NCBI RefSeq assembly: GCF_049532895.1
Contig: NZ_CP064031.1
Location: forward strand, 3,100,001-3,164,000
Origin: Dyella_B acidisoli
GTDB lineage: Bacteria > Pseudomonadota > Gammaproteobacteria > Xanthomonadales > Rhodanobacteraceae
Direction: 5' to 3'
Length of the DNA: 64,000 nt
Part shown: piece after piece, positions 32,448 to 41,413 of the stretch
Layout: every line of letters starts with the position of its first letter
Position numbering within the stretch: the first letter of the stretch is position 1
Position numbers and translations under genes: made by a program
Notes under the pieces: generated by a model
The model's input: only the letters and a program-made list of their open reading frames with translations
Told to the model about the DNA's origin: nothing
Database searches by the model: none

Positions 32448-32525
32448 CGTCATCCCAGCGAAAGCTGGGATCCAGTGCCTTTGGGGCAGTAAAGACGCTG
32501 GATCCCAGCCTTCGCTGGGATGACG
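32448..32525. repeat. Facing pair of REP-like palindromes (CCAGC variant of family A)
   Basis: CGTCATCCCAGCGAAAGCTGGG and its inverse ending at 32525 face each other between convergent genes. The rest of 32274-32629 holds no gene that can be supported. Confidence 0.85.
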
Positions 32526-32629
32526 CCTGGGTGATTTGAAAAATCATGGCGACCTTGGAAACCACAAAGCAAAAAAAGCGGGTCAGTCAGCTGAAGTGGC
32601 AGCTATAAGTCGGACTTCAAAAGAGAACA

Positions 32630-32878
32630 TCACATGCTCTTCTGGCCATGCAAGTTGTTAAAGACCGCGATAACCAACCATGCTATTACCAAAACCGCAA
32701 CACCTATCATGGGGATACGCCCCGGGACACGTTCACAGTCCTTGCGACTCGGATAACGCCCAAAAGTCAAAACAAGTAGCGTAACTTTCCCAAGATGGAA
32801 GAGCGCAAAATCCCAAATCACCACCTCAAAAATTAATTTGACGGCTGATCTTATTGCACCTTCAATGACGTCGCGCAT
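32630..32878 (-). CDS. Small hypothetical membrane protein
   Basis: The 82-residue product has two hydrophobic segments: VKLIFEVVIWDFALFHLGKVTL-like near residues 12-34 and IGVAVLVIAWLVIAVFNN near 58-75. These are separated by a charged loop (GRYPSRKDCERVPGR), giving a short two-span inner-membrane protein. No family was recognised. AGAGATAG upstream is a modest ribosome-binding site. It lies between the convergent hydrolase and the downstream end of the peptidase gene on the same strand. Confidence 0.6.
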   Translation of the reverse strand: MRDVIEGAIRSAVKLIFEVVIWDFALFHLGKVTLLVLTFGRYPSRKDCERVPGRIPMIGVAVLVIAWLVIAVFNNLHGQKSM

Positions 32879-32971
32879 TGTCTATCTCTGGTGAATCCAA
32901 GTCTTGCAAAGACTGCGGAAAGTCGAAGGCGGACTGCCAATTTCCTCAAGTACTCGCGACTCTCCAAGGAC

Positions 32972-35191
32972 TCAACGCCCAGGCAACTTTGCATCCAAGA
33001 AAGCAAAGATGTCCGCGTACTCAGCTGCCTCTGCACCAAGCGACTTTTGGATGCCATGTCCTCCATTAGCGTCAGTGCGAATCCACACCGGCCTTCCGCT
33101 AATGTCAGCAGCACGCAAGCGCGCAGTGAACTTACCGGTTTCCCAAGGAGCGACTCGGCTGTCGTTGAGGCCTACGTCCAACATCACGGCCGGATAGGCG
33201 GTGTGCGGATGGATCTGCTGATAAGGATCCATGGCCAGAATCCAGGGAAAATCCGAAGCCTTGCGCGGGTCGCCCATTTCGCCGATCTGGTTTGCACCGT
33301 TGGGAGCCTGCATCAGGCGCACCGGGTTAAGTATGCTGACCAGAAACACCGCGGCGCCAAAGTGGTCGGGGTAACCTGTTACCGCGCCACCGATCAACAG
33401 ACCCCCGGCGCTGCCTGAGATCAACGCAGTGCGTTCTGGTCGGCTGTAGCCCAGTTCACTTAGCCGCGCCACACCGGCGACAAAATCTTCCACGCCTTTG
33501 TGCTTGTTCGGCCCCTTGCCGTCCTGATGCCATGCTTCGCCTTTTTCACCACCGCCACGAACGTGCGCGTAAGCAAAAATATTGCCTTGCTTGACCCACT
33601 CCAGCCGAGCAGGCTTGAACGACGGCACGATGGACAACCCGTAACTGCCGTAGCCGAACACAATGGCGCGATGACTGCCATCCAATGCAGCGTCCTTGCG
33701 GTGCAGGATCGTAAACGGCACATGCGTGCCATCTTTGCTGATCAACTCGGCCTCGGTCGCCTCGATCATGCTGTAATCGGCCGGACTGGCTTCGTCCTGA
33801 TTGAGGCTATGCAAAGCACGCGTTGTCGGTTCGTAGCGCCAGGACTTCGGCGGCGTGGTCCAGCTGCGCAGTTCGAGCAGGAATCCATCCTCATTGTCGT
33901 CGGCATGGAATAGTGAGGCTGCACCAGACAGCGGCATCGGCACGGTTTCAACTTTGCCGCTGGCGTAGTCGATGCGACGGATGTCGTCGATGCCATTCTT
34001 TGACACTTTCACGTACAAAGCGTCGCGTGCCGGCGCAACCATCTGCGTGTCGTTAAGACTGACGCCGACAACGATTTCGTCGTCTTGCAACGGCAGGATG
34101 GAACGCGCGTCCTTGATCGAGGCATTGGGCCGCGACAGATCCAGGGCGAGCAGTTCGCCGTTGGAACGTCCACGGCTAGAAACGAGATAAAGCGTGTCGC
34201 CGTGGATGGCGGCCTCCTGCACTTCGTCGTTGTCATCGGCGATGCAGTGCCAGGTTGCATCAGGCTTTACCGCATCGGATCGCAGTGCCACGCAGTAGCG
34301 CTGCTCAGCCTGCGCACTGAGCGCCTCACCCAATACCCAGCGCGAATCAGTGGAAAATTCGATAACCGGAAAATGGTTGGCTGGAATGGCGAACGACGGA
34401 TTGGCGCCCTGCCCCGTACCTGCTCGCAACAATATGGGATCCTGAGTCGACAACTTGCCCAATGGATGGAAGCGTGAGCGCATATCCTGCAGCGGATCGC
34501 CACCGGTGCGCTGCTCAGGCGGCGCCAGTTGGGTGTAAGTGAAACCGCTGCCATCCGGCAGCCACTGAACGGGGAACTCGCCCCATACCGGTTCAACTGC
34601 GTCACCGGTGGGCTTGCCGCTCTTGACGTCCAGCACTTCCACGCGGGTGATCTCGTTGCCACCGTGATCAATGTTCACCGCCACCTTGCTGCCATCCGGC
34701 GAAGGCTTGAACACGGTGATCGAAGCATGACCACTATCGCCCTTAAGTGTCGCCGGATCGAGCAACACTCGCTCGGAGCCATCCAACTCGCGCACCATCA
34801 ACGTTCCATTGCCTTGCGCCGCTTGGCGGATGAAAAACAACCTCCCACCGACATGGCGCTGGTTGCGATAGACCACGGTCGCAGCACTTACCTTTTGCAG
34901 CGCTTGCTGCCATGACTTCAACGTGGGCAGCGCGTCGAGCTTGGCGCGTGTGTCGTCGCCTTGAGCAGCAAGCCATTGCTGAAATTCGGTGTTGTGCTCA
35001 CCCTCCATCCAGCGATAGGGATCGTGCAGAGTGGCACCGAAAACATGGTCGACAACATCAACCGTTCGTGCTGATGGTGGCCCGTCGGTCTGTGCAGCGA
35101 GCGCAGGCAGCGTACAAAGCGTCAATGCACAAGCCGCAGCGACAAGGCATGGCAAAAGGCGCCGGCGGCGCGAATAGAAAGTGCACGACAT
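32972..35191 (-). CDS. Exported prolyl oligopeptidase family protein (S9A)
   Basis: The 739-residue serine peptidase cleaves small peptides after proline. A signal peptide (LLPCLVAAACALTLCTLPALAA) directs it to the periplasm. The N-terminal ~400 residues form a seven-bladed propeller entered by DPYRWMEGEHNTEFQQWL, the usual S9A start. The catalytic domain has the nucleophile motif ISGSAGGLLIGG, Asp in DVGLNDSRVAPWE and His in ANGGHG near the C terminus. The ATG at 35191 has the site AAGGAT upstream and begins the signal peptide; a 57-codon upstream extension is rejected. Length and domain order are normal. Confidence 0.93.
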   Translation of the reverse strand: MSCTFYSRRRRLLPCLVAAACALTLCTLPALAAQTDGPPSARTVDVVDHVFGATLHDPYRWMEGEHNTEFQQWLAAQGDDTRAKLDALPTLKSWQQALQKVSAATVVYRNQRHVGGRLFFIRQAAQGNGTLMVRELDGSERVLLDPATLKGDSGHASITVFKPSPDGSKVAVNIDHGGNEITRVEVLDVKSGKPTGDAVEPVWGEFPVQWLPDGSGFTYTQLAPPEQRTGGDPLQDMRSRFHPLGKLSTQDPILLRAGTGQGANPSFAIPANHFPVIEFSTDSRWVLGEALSAQAEQRYCVALRSDAVKPDATWHCIADDNDEVQEAAIHGDTLYLVSSRGRSNGELLALDLSRPNASIKDARSILPLQDDEIVVGVSLNDTQMVAPARDALYVKVSKNGIDDIRRIDYASGKVETVPMPLSGAASLFHADDNEDGFLLELRSWTTPPKSWRYEPTTRALHSLNQDEASPADYSMIEATEAELISKDGTHVPFTILHRKDAALDGSHRAIVFGYGSYGLSIVPSFKPARLEWVKQGNIFAYAHVRGGGEKGEAWHQDGKGPNKHKGVEDFVAGVARLSELGYSRPERTALISGSAGGLLIGGAVTGYPDHFGAAVFLVSILNPVRLMQAPNGANQIGEMGDPRKASDFPWILAMDPYQQIHPHTAYPAVMLDVGLNDSRVAPWETGKFTARLRAADISGRPVWIRTDANGGHGIQKSLGAEAAEYADIFAFLDAKLPGR

Positions 35192-35897
35192 GACGATATC
35201 CTTAAGGTACGTGAAAGAATGTCTTGGGGCGTATCCCTTTGCGGCATACAGCAGCGAGACACCCCTGAATCCATTTGCGCGGAAGGCGGAAATAACCGCC
35301 TCAGAAATAGCCCTACCTTTCTCACTCTTCCGTGTTGGTTGCCACATACCCTCTCCGGTCAATGGAACCCGCTTTACGAACTTTGTGTGGCTTCTGCTTT
35401 GGAAACAGGCATAAACAGCGACCGCTTCGTTTTCACCGTCGCACCTTATCCGCGACCAGTCTTTGCGGCATTAAATTCACATTTGCTTCACACATTCAGA
35501 TCGGTGCACTTTTTCTTCCGAGTTGAAAACAACGAGGTGAGGCGAGTCCGCAAACCCAGGTTGATTGTCAGCAAGGTGCACGTGGCAGAATTGGCGCCCC
35601 ATCTTGTCCATCTGATCAGCGGAGGGCAATAGGAAAGAAGCCATCCTTCGCAACAAACTTTGCACCTAATTTAAGTTCGGCTTTCGCTACCCCACTTCCC
35701 GTTCGGGTTAACAAGCTTTAGTTACCTCCGGACCCTCTCTTCTTGAGAAAAAAAATCGCGTTGACTTATTCACGCCTGTCTCGCTGCGCCGTTCAACAGA
35801 TGACAGCCAGTAAGTCCTATCTCCGATATATCGCTGGCTATCGCGCGTAGCACTGCACACACCACCTCAGCATCATCTTCATTTCGACGAGGAAACC
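35192..35897. other. 706-base region without supported gene
   Basis: An open frame of 137 codons at 35219-35632 has no family features, no clear ribosome-binding site and uneven composition, and is not called. The sequence from about 35630 is visibly less G+C-rich than the flanks (TTTAAGTTCGGCTTTCGCTA, GAGAAAAAAAATCGCG). It marks the transition from the core-like peptidase gene into the accessory stretch reaching tRNA-Ser. Confidence 0.4.
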
Positions 35898-36356
35898 ATG
35901 CCGTACATCATTCAAGAAGCACCAGGCCCCGCACCTGTTCTTTTGGTCGGCGAACGCTACTGGGGAAACGCGCCGGAAATCGATTTCGGCGGCATGACCA
36001 GTTGCATCGCGTTGGTGGAACAAAATCCGGATGATCCTCAAGCAGTTCGGGCGATCCACTTATCCGTGGTCAGTCAGGACGGCACGCCCGTCTACGATCC
36101 GGACTCCAACGTCGCCGGGCAGATCAACGCCATCATGCAGGCACAGGGAAATTTTCGCGCTTGCCTGGGGCGCATAGATTTCTGGCAAAACAACCAATCG
36201 GTGCAAGTGCAAGACTTTTTCACCGCGCTGATGCAGAACCTGGACATCCTTACCTGGGTGCAATTGCCGGACGGCAATCTCAGTGCAAGGTGGAACAACA
36301 ACACCATCCAATACAACGCGCAGGGCAGCGGTTGGATGGACGTTCCGTATGTCTAA
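35898..36356 (+). CDS. Hypothetical protein
   Basis: The 152-residue protein has no signal peptide or membrane segment. It is acidic and rich in Gln/Asn and aromatic residues, with predicted strands such as TSCIALVEQ and AIHLSVVSQDGTPVYD and a helix QDFFTALMQNLDIL. It ends in short polar beta-like motifs (WNNNTIQYNAQGSGWMDVPYV). No family was recognised. GAGGAA six to seven bases before the ATG is a strong ribosome-binding site, supporting expression. It is followed on the same strand by another unrecognised small protein, and both lie next to a toxin/immunity locus. Confidence 0.65.
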   Translation: MPYIIQEAPGPAPVLLVGERYWGNAPEIDFGGMTSCIALVEQNPDDPQAVRAIHLSVVSQDGTPVYDPDSNVAGQINAIMQAQGNFRACLGRIDFWQNNQSVQVQDFFTALMQNLDILTWVQLPDGNLSARWNNNTIQYNAQGSGWMDVPYV

Positions 36357-36527
36357 TAGGCCTGTGTAGCGCTGGTTGCGCCATACACAGTTCCCTGCTC
36401 TGCTTACAGGGAATAGTCAGAGTGGTGTTGCACGCGCTTGCCACACAACTTGAACTCACCGCAAGCCCACTTCCCCACCGCCTCTTCCAGCTTGCCGGAG
36501 GAGAAAAGAAAAACAGAGGTGACGAAT

Positions 36528-37046
36528 ATGGCCGGACCCAATGGCATAACCATCAGCATCCCACCAAGTGGTCCGCAGCCACCATCGGCGACGATTGGTG
36601 TTGTTGTTGAAAATACGGCTAATGGCACAGTCAATGGCTGGGAACTCAAGGAGTTCATCGACCTGGATGAAGACAGGAGCAACCTGGAAGTATTCCAGGT
36701 TGCTGAAAGCATCGTCTCGGACTGGCTACCCGCACAGCTCGGCAATGATGAGCATCGCGTTGACATGCATATCCTGTCCACCAGTGCGATCGCCTTCAAC
36801 AAAATGAAGATGGACGGGACAGAATACCGATGCGTCTACACGCAAGTCTTCAAGAAGCGCCAAGTGGACGGTGACGAATCCGAGCCCGTCAACAACTCCG
36901 GATTCGACATCGTGCACACCGTCAAATATCAAAGCGGCGAATGGCAATACTTCAGCATCAAAACCGGTGCGGGTGTCCTTAGCTTCGCGGCCGGCACAGG
37001 AACCGTCCGCTACCCGTCCGCAGGCTGGGCAAGGGTTCCGATTTGA
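36528..37046 (+). CDS. Hypothetical protein
   Basis: The 172-residue protein lacks a signal peptide. The first ~20 residues are Pro/Ser/Gly-rich (ISIPPSGPQPPSATIGVVV). The remainder predicts as mixed alpha/beta (GWELKEFIDLDEDRSNLEVF, VDMHILSTSAIAFNKMKMDG, FDIVHTVKYQSGEWQYFS). No family was recognised. The ATG at 36528 follows GAGGTGACGAAT, a good ribosome-binding site; a 30-codon extension to 36438 would read through a palindromic repeat and is rejected. It lies 171 bases after the other unknown gene and may be cotranscribed. Confidence 0.65.
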   Translation: MAGPNGITISIPPSGPQPPSATIGVVVENTANGTVNGWELKEFIDLDEDRSNLEVFQVAESIVSDWLPAQLGNDEHRVDMHILSTSAIAFNKMKMDGTEYRCVYTQVFKKRQVDGDESEPVNNSGFDIVHTVKYQSGEWQYFSIKTGAGVLSFAAGTGTVRYPSAGWARVPI

Positions 37047-37423
37047 TCGGCGAAACGAGAAAAAAACGAGGGGATAGCTCAGCCTCCCCCCTCCTTTTTT
37101 ACATAGCCAGCTTCAGTGAGACTTGCCGGACGCATTCGCCAACGGCGGCCCAGATAACTCGGCCTCAATTGATATGTCGATCAGGTCACTTAAGCGCCGA
37201 TGCAGGCGTCAGATCGGTCGCGATCCGCCGGTCAAGTTCAACGATCATGGCGTGCCAGTCTGCACTGTAAAGAATGACGAGGTCACGACGTCCCTCCGAT
37301 TTTGAATAGCGCAACGATTTGGAGCCCAATCCCCAACCGAAGAATACGGAACGTGTCCGGATAAGATGTCGTAGCCAGCTAACAAACCTCTATCACCCCC
37401 AGATTCTTTCGTCTCGACGACCG
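37047..37423. other. Intergenic region with terminator-like sequence
   Basis: GAGGGGATAGCTCAGCCTCC followed by CCCCTCCTTTTTT (37069-37101) could form a short GGGG/CCCC hairpin with a T-tract ending the preceding gene. The remaining ~320 bases hold no supported gene. Confidence 0.4.
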
Positions 37424-37765
37424 TCACTTCAGCAAGTGATCAAAGCTTCCTTTTTTGAAGGCCGACTCGACGTAATAGATGGTCTTTTGATATATGCCCA
37501 TCTGCATGTCATCAAACTCTTCTTCGTGCTTTTCGTCGTATTTCGGATGTGTATCATCGTGATAAGGTAATCTTAGCCTAGCCTTCTTCTTTTCGATAAC
37601 CACAAGGTCGACAAGGTCACTCGCTTCTCCTTCGCTGAGAAAGATAGGAGGCTGAACATGCTCGCTGGGGAATGCATCCATCAACGATGTGTAGCCTTCC
37701 TTGTGAACAATTCCAGCTATCTCGTGGACTAGCTCGGCTGGCATGAGCACTTGTCTTTTGATCAT
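37424..37765 (-). CDS. Hypothetical protein, third gene of the toxin/immunity locus
   Basis: The 113-residue product is acidic and soluble. It begins MIKRQVLMPAELVHEIAGIV and contains a charged region (YHDDTHPKYDEKHEEEFDD) before a C-terminal amphipathic segment (YYVESAFKKGSFDHLL). No family was recognised. It begins 29 bases after the stop of the probable immunity gene, so it is likely in the same operon. An acidic small protein beside a nuclease toxin could be a second immunity factor, but that is inference from position and charge. Confidence 0.6.
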   Translation of the reverse strand: MIKRQVLMPAELVHEIAGIVHKEGYTSLMDAFPSEHVQPPIFLSEGEASDLVDLVVIEKKKARLRLPYHDDTHPKYDEKHEEEFDDMQMGIYQKTIYYVESAFKKGSFDHLLK

Positions 37766-37794
37766 CTGAGCGACCGTCTCGCAGCCAAGCCTGC

Positions 37795-38346
37795 TTAGCC
37801 GCCCACTTTCTCAAAGCCGATGCCAGTGATGTCGGACTTCTTCATCAACAACTCCAATTCCGCCTTAGCCTCATCGTTCAGATAGATCGAACCGCGCATG
37901 AGCGGATCAATGAAGACCACGGGTTCAGCCGGAAGCTCCGAGCCATCAAACACTGCTTTCGCAATGGTGCCCTCCGGATATTTCTCAGAGCGGCTTTCAT
38001 CTACACACCGCACGACGTGCGTGACGTTGTAGTAATACTCAACGTCGCCATCCACATCAATCTCCAAGATTTGACCAAACTTCCGCAAGAAGCCGCCCAA
38101 TGCGTCGCGCACCTTGCCGTTGAACACGATACCCGGTGCCGTGAACGGGCTGACATCCGCCCTTGGCTTCTGTTTCTTCTTGCCCTTCTCCACTTTCACG
38201 GTGAGCTTCGGCCGCCTGGTCCACTGAAGCGTCGAACCGTCTCCCCCAAATTGTTTTTGGAATTGAGGGTTTTGCATGTCTTCCGCGGTTCTGACCAGCG
38301 GAGCGACATCGTTCATCCGAGGATGGATGATCTCCCAAACATTCAT
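37795..38346 (-). CDS. Probable immunity protein (Imm11-like) for the AHH nuclease
   Basis: The 183-residue protein starts MNVWEIIHPRMNDVAPLVR and ends with a segment typical of DUF1629/Imm11-like immunity proteins: PVVFIDPLMRGSIYLNDEAKAE followed by LLMKKSDITGIGFEKV. The ATG at 38346 has GAGAGG seven to eight bases upstream. A GTG at 38361 overlaps the toxin stop (GTGA) and is an alternative. Its tight linkage downstream of the AHH nuclease gene, with about 11 bases between stop and start, is the usual toxin-then-immunity order. Family assignment rests on the C-terminal pattern only. Confidence 0.65.
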   Translation of the reverse strand: MNVWEIIHPRMNDVAPLVRTAEDMQNPQFQKQFGGDGSTLQWTRRPKLTVKVEKGKKKQKPRADVSPFTAPGIVFNGKVRDALGGFLRKFGQILEIDVDGDVEYYYNVTHVVRCVDESRSEKYPEGTIAKAVFDGSELPAEPVVFIDPLMRGSIYLNDEAKAELELLMKKSDITGIGFEKVGG

Positions 38347-38357
38347 CACAAAACCTC

Positions 38358-38993
38358 TCACTTATAGGGAAAGACGCCAGCGACCAGCTCTTGCTTCATA
38401 GTCTTCAATGCCGTGCGGCCGATCTTGTCATCTGTCGCATTGATCTGTGCTGCGCGGTCCAGGCGACGAAAGACTTGGTAGTGATAGACCGTGGTGTGCA
38501 GTTCCGAATGCTTGACCGCGTTCGGCAGACTAGGTACCTCCGACTTTCGATAACGCGGCAGATACACCCCATTGTCTGCGTCGTTGATGCCGATTCCCCA
38601 GCCAAAGAGCAGGTCTCGAGAACCTGCCGCCTCCTCGTCACGGCTGGGGACGATATGGTGGGTAGCCACGTTCGCCTTGACGGTCGCCTCGGGGCGAGCA
38701 TCACCGGCTTCTGTCATATTCTCGCGGAGAAGTTTGGAGTGCGCGGAATTGCGCCGACTTACCACGTCCGCCAGCAAGGCAGCCATGAACTGCTCTTTGA
38801 CTCGTGGCGGAAGGGTGTAGCCGTTCGAGTAGCAAACACGCTCTCGTTCTTCTTGCTGGCTCAGCCGGTTTTCAAGCTCGTAAGAGAGACTTCCCTTGAC
38901 GCGTTTGCTAGCCTGAACCCTTGTTCGCGTCGTGATTGACGAGGGCTGATTGCCAGCGTTTGTCGTTGGTGTCTGCGATGAAGTCATCTTCAT
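38358..38993 (-). CDS. AHH-domain (HNH/Endo VII-like) nuclease toxin
   Basis: The 211-residue protein has a disordered N terminus (SSQTPTTNAGNQPSSITTR) and a helical linker with LENRLSQQEERERV. The C-terminal domain follows the AHH pattern: THHIVP (His112-His113), then GIGINDADNGVYLP (with Asn141) and KHSELHTTVYHYQVF (His162, His166, His171). AHH domains are DNases found as C-terminal warheads of polymorphic toxins. Here the domain is not fused to PAAR, VgrG, RHS or a two-partner secretion leader, so its delivery route is unknown. The start has AAGGACGAA upstream. The probable immunity gene follows immediately. Confidence 0.8.
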   Translation of the reverse strand: MKMTSSQTPTTNAGNQPSSITTRTRVQASKRVKGSLSYELENRLSQQEERERVCYSNGYTLPPRVKEQFMAALLADVVSRRNSAHSKLLRENMTEAGDARPEATVKANVATHHIVPSRDEEAAGSRDLLFGWGIGINDADNGVYLPRYRKSEVPSLPNAVKHSELHTTVYHYQVFRRLDRAAQINATDDKIGRTALKTMKQELVAGVFPYK

Positions 38994-39172
38994 TTCGTCC
39001 TTGCAGATGACCGGCCATGTAGTCTCCTGAAGCCGATCGGCGCGAGCCGGTGACGCGCCGATTTCCCTGATCTGTTACAGCCCGCCCGTGAGCAATAACC
39101 TACCGCCCATCTGCCGGTCCTTGCCTGCACTCGGTCAACCACGGCAGTGGGGATTAACTATCTCCGTCGCGT

Positions 39173-39850
39173 TTACTTACCGGCCCTACCAGTCCCGTTT
39201 ATTGCTAAAGCGACCAGACGCCGCAGCCCATCCCGAAATTTGGCAAAACTAGGAGATAGATTGTTATCAATATTCATATTTGGTCCGACTCGTTCAGCCC
39301 ATTCGTGCTTGATTTGACCAGGCAGAGGCCAGCCCACATTCTTTACAGCCGCACTCCCTCCTGGGTAAAGCACATCGGCCAACAACTCCCACGTCCCACA
39401 AACCGCGTCTTGCTTATACCGATCGAGCACGTCGCGCTTGGCCTTAGGGTATGCAGTCAACAATGCCTGCCGATCCCCAAGAAGCCACGCTTCAATTTCT
39501 TCGATTGCTAAGCGGAACATGGTGACCGGCGCGGGATCACAGCGACCGAATACATCCTTAAGTTCTTGAAGGAATGCCTTGCAATCACGCTGATCTGTGT
39601 CCAGCACAACTAGGACCGCGTCTATGCCGGGAGTTTTTCCGTAGCCGACAAGCAATCTTGGCAATTGATCCAACAATGCCCGTTTTGCTGGATCGGCCCT
39701 GTTCGACAATCCTTCCGGCAAACGCCCAATGCCTTTATAGGCGTGAATACGCCAAGTATGAGGCTCGCCAAATGACCCGATTACTTTGGGAAGAAGCGAC
39801 TCAATCAACTTAGCGCCAGATGCGTCTTCCACGAGAACCTCGATGTGCAT
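39173..39850 (-). CDS. DUF4276 (Toprim-like) protein paired with an ATPase
   Basis: The 225-residue protein has a Toprim-type metal-binding pattern: Glu8 in VLVEDASGAKLIESLLP and Asp84/Asp86 in VLVVLDTDQRDC, followed by FRLAIEEIEAWLLGDR, which is characteristic of DUF4276. Toprim proteins of this kind often act as nucleases with an OLD-like or AAA15/AAA21 ATPase, as in PARIS (DUF4435 partner) and other defence pairs. The gene begins three bases after the ATPase stop, a tight operon. It could be the effector nuclease of a phage-defence module; no phage or target is known. Confidence 0.82.
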   Translation of the reverse strand: MHIEVLVEDASGAKLIESLLPKVIGSFGEPHTWRIHAYKGIGRLPEGLSNRADPAKRALLDQLPRLLVGYGKTPGIDAVLVVLDTDQRDCKAFLQELKDVFGRCDPAPVTMFRLAIEEIEAWLLGDRQALLTAYPKAKRDVLDRYKQDAVCGTWELLADVLYPGGSAAVKNVGWPLPGQIKHEWAERVGPNMNIDNNLSPSFAKFRDGLRRLVALAINGTGRAGK

Positions 39851-39852
39851 GC

Positions 39853-41085
39853 TTACCTCGCATCAAGGTAGTTGCTGTACCAAAGTCCACCCAACGGCAG
39901 TCCTTCATCCACCAGATTTCGCACCAGTTCGATGTCCGACACGCGGTGGATTGTCGAGAAGCCGTCGCCGCCCTTCTCCAGAATCCAAACCTCATTCGGT
40001 GCTAGCGCGTCTACAAAATACGGTTGGTGTGTAGTCACAAAAATCTGGGGAGCATTCTTCTTACCCGTGGCATGAGTTCGTAGTTCGCTTGCCAACGAAT
40101 CGAGCAGACGGTGATACAACCCGTTCTCCGGCTCCTCGATGCAAATGAAGGGCGGAGGGTCGGGGTCTTCCATCAAGAGCAGATAAGCAAAGATCTTAAG
40201 GGTGCCATCGGACATCTGCGAAGCGTAAAAAGGATCTTTAAATGCTCCGTCATTGAACTGCAAAAGCACACGCTTGTCTTGTGTCACTGTTGTATTGATA
40301 CTTTGCACGCCGGGGATCTTGGAGGCGATGCGCTGCAAGATCATGTTGAAACGATCCTTGTGTTCCCGCTCCATGTATTGCACGACATTACCGATGTTAT
40401 CTCCATGCACGTTTAGATGCCGTTGCGCGCCAGCCGAGGGGATGGAACGAGCAGCATCTGGGTGAAAGTACGATAGATACCAGCCTTTAAGAAAATTGCG
40501 AAAGCGCTCTATGCGTGGATGCTCCTTTAGTGTCCCCAGTGTTGCGATACCCAGCTGTCGAAGATCGGTAAGCTCTACAGGCGTCTGCGAACGATCCTCC
40601 TCGCCACCTTCTACCTCAACAGCATCTTCACCAGCCCATACCTTTCCAGTCCCTCTGTGAAGGCGCAGAAATGGATAAGGGCGCCCATGTTTCTGCCCTT
40701 TTCGGCGCTGCTTCAAAACCTCAGACTCTACGAAAGGTCGGCCGCTATCATCCAAATTGATAGCCAATTCGTAAGTGATGGGGCGCTCCCCGGGCGCTTC
40801 TCGATAGTAGATATCGAACTGAATCGGATCATTAGTGCCCAGCGAACGCATGCGTTCGAAACCGCCGCGCTGCTTTGCGTCACAGGCCGCTTCCACATCA
40901 GTGTTCAGACAATCGGCGACAAAGCCAAATGCATCGAACAAAGTGCTCTTGCCGACGCCGTTCTTACCGATCACGACTGTAAACGGCGTCAAGGGCGCAC
41001 CTTTCTGGTCGGTGGAGAGCTTGCCCAATGTCACATCGAGCAATGCCCGGTAATTACGCACGCGAAAGCCTTCGATCAGTGCCAT
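39853..41085 (-). CDS. AAA15/AAA21-type (RecF/OLD-like) ATPase, putative defence
   Basis: The 410-residue SMC/ABC-type ATPase starts MALIEGFRVRNYRALLDVTL. It shows Walker A GKNGVGKST (residues 40-48), a signature-like SQMSDGTLK (289-297), Walker B FICIEEPENG (313-322) and the H-loop His353 in TTHQPYFVDA. There is no internal Toprim domain as in OLD proteins; that activity is apparently supplied by the DUF4276 protein encoded next. Such ATPases sense phage factors or DNA ends in PARIS-like and AbiL-like systems. An ATG at 41097 gives four extra residues. Context near tRNA-Ser supports an accessory, possibly transferred, module. Confidence 0.85.
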   Translation of the reverse strand: MALIEGFRVRNYRALLDVTLGKLSTDQKGAPLTPFTVVIGKNGVGKSTLFDAFGFVADCLNTDVEAACDAKQRGGFERMRSLGTNDPIQFDIYYREAPGERPITYELAINLDDSGRPFVESEVLKQRRKGQKHGRPYPFLRLHRGTGKVWAGEDAVEVEGGEEDRSQTPVELTDLRQLGIATLGTLKEHPRIERFRNFLKGWYLSYFHPDAARSIPSAGAQRHLNVHGDNIGNVVQYMEREHKDRFNMILQRIASKIPGVQSINTTVTQDKRVLLQFNDGAFKDPFYASQMSDGTLKIFAYLLLMEDPDPPPFICIEEPENGLYHRLLDSLASELRTHATGKKNAPQIFVTTHQPYFVDALAPNEVWILEKGGDGFSTIHRVSDIELVRNLVDEGLPLGGLWYSNYLDAR

Positions 41086-41413
41086 ACCAAGTCCCATACC
41101 GCTAGTTTCGATTAGCCGCCATTATTACGTATCCTTGGAGACTTTCATTGCTTTACCCTCGAAATGGTCGGCAACTTTCACAGTGACGCGTCCGTTAGCC
41201 AGTTTTAGGTATACATAGAACTAGGCATTGCAACAACGGAGCTGATTGGGCACCCTCGTTTCTGGCTCAAAACCAGCAACCTAGTCGGGAATGCGGTGTT
41301 GTTCGATCCATCTGTGGATCGAACTCCACTGCGTAAGAAGCTCCAAGACCAGCCTTCGGCTGTCCAAATTTGTTCCAGACAAATTTGTCGAACCGTATGG
41401 GTTCTCATCAAAG
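41086..41413. other. Intergenic region with two hairpins
   Basis: No gene is supported. GTTCGATCCA-tctg-TGGATCGAAC (41301-41324) is a perfect 10-bp stem with a four-base loop. CAAATTTGT-tccag-ACAAATTTG (about 41367-41389) is a second inverted repeat. Both lie in the trailer of tRNA-Ser on its transcribed side. Short frames here give the well-known spurious translations that read through tRNA-Ser. Confidence 0.55.

Noticed and set aside
35219..35632. 137-codon frame antisense to the 5' flank of the peptidase gene
   Set aside because: No recognisable domain, signal or translation signal; left as unassigned sequence.
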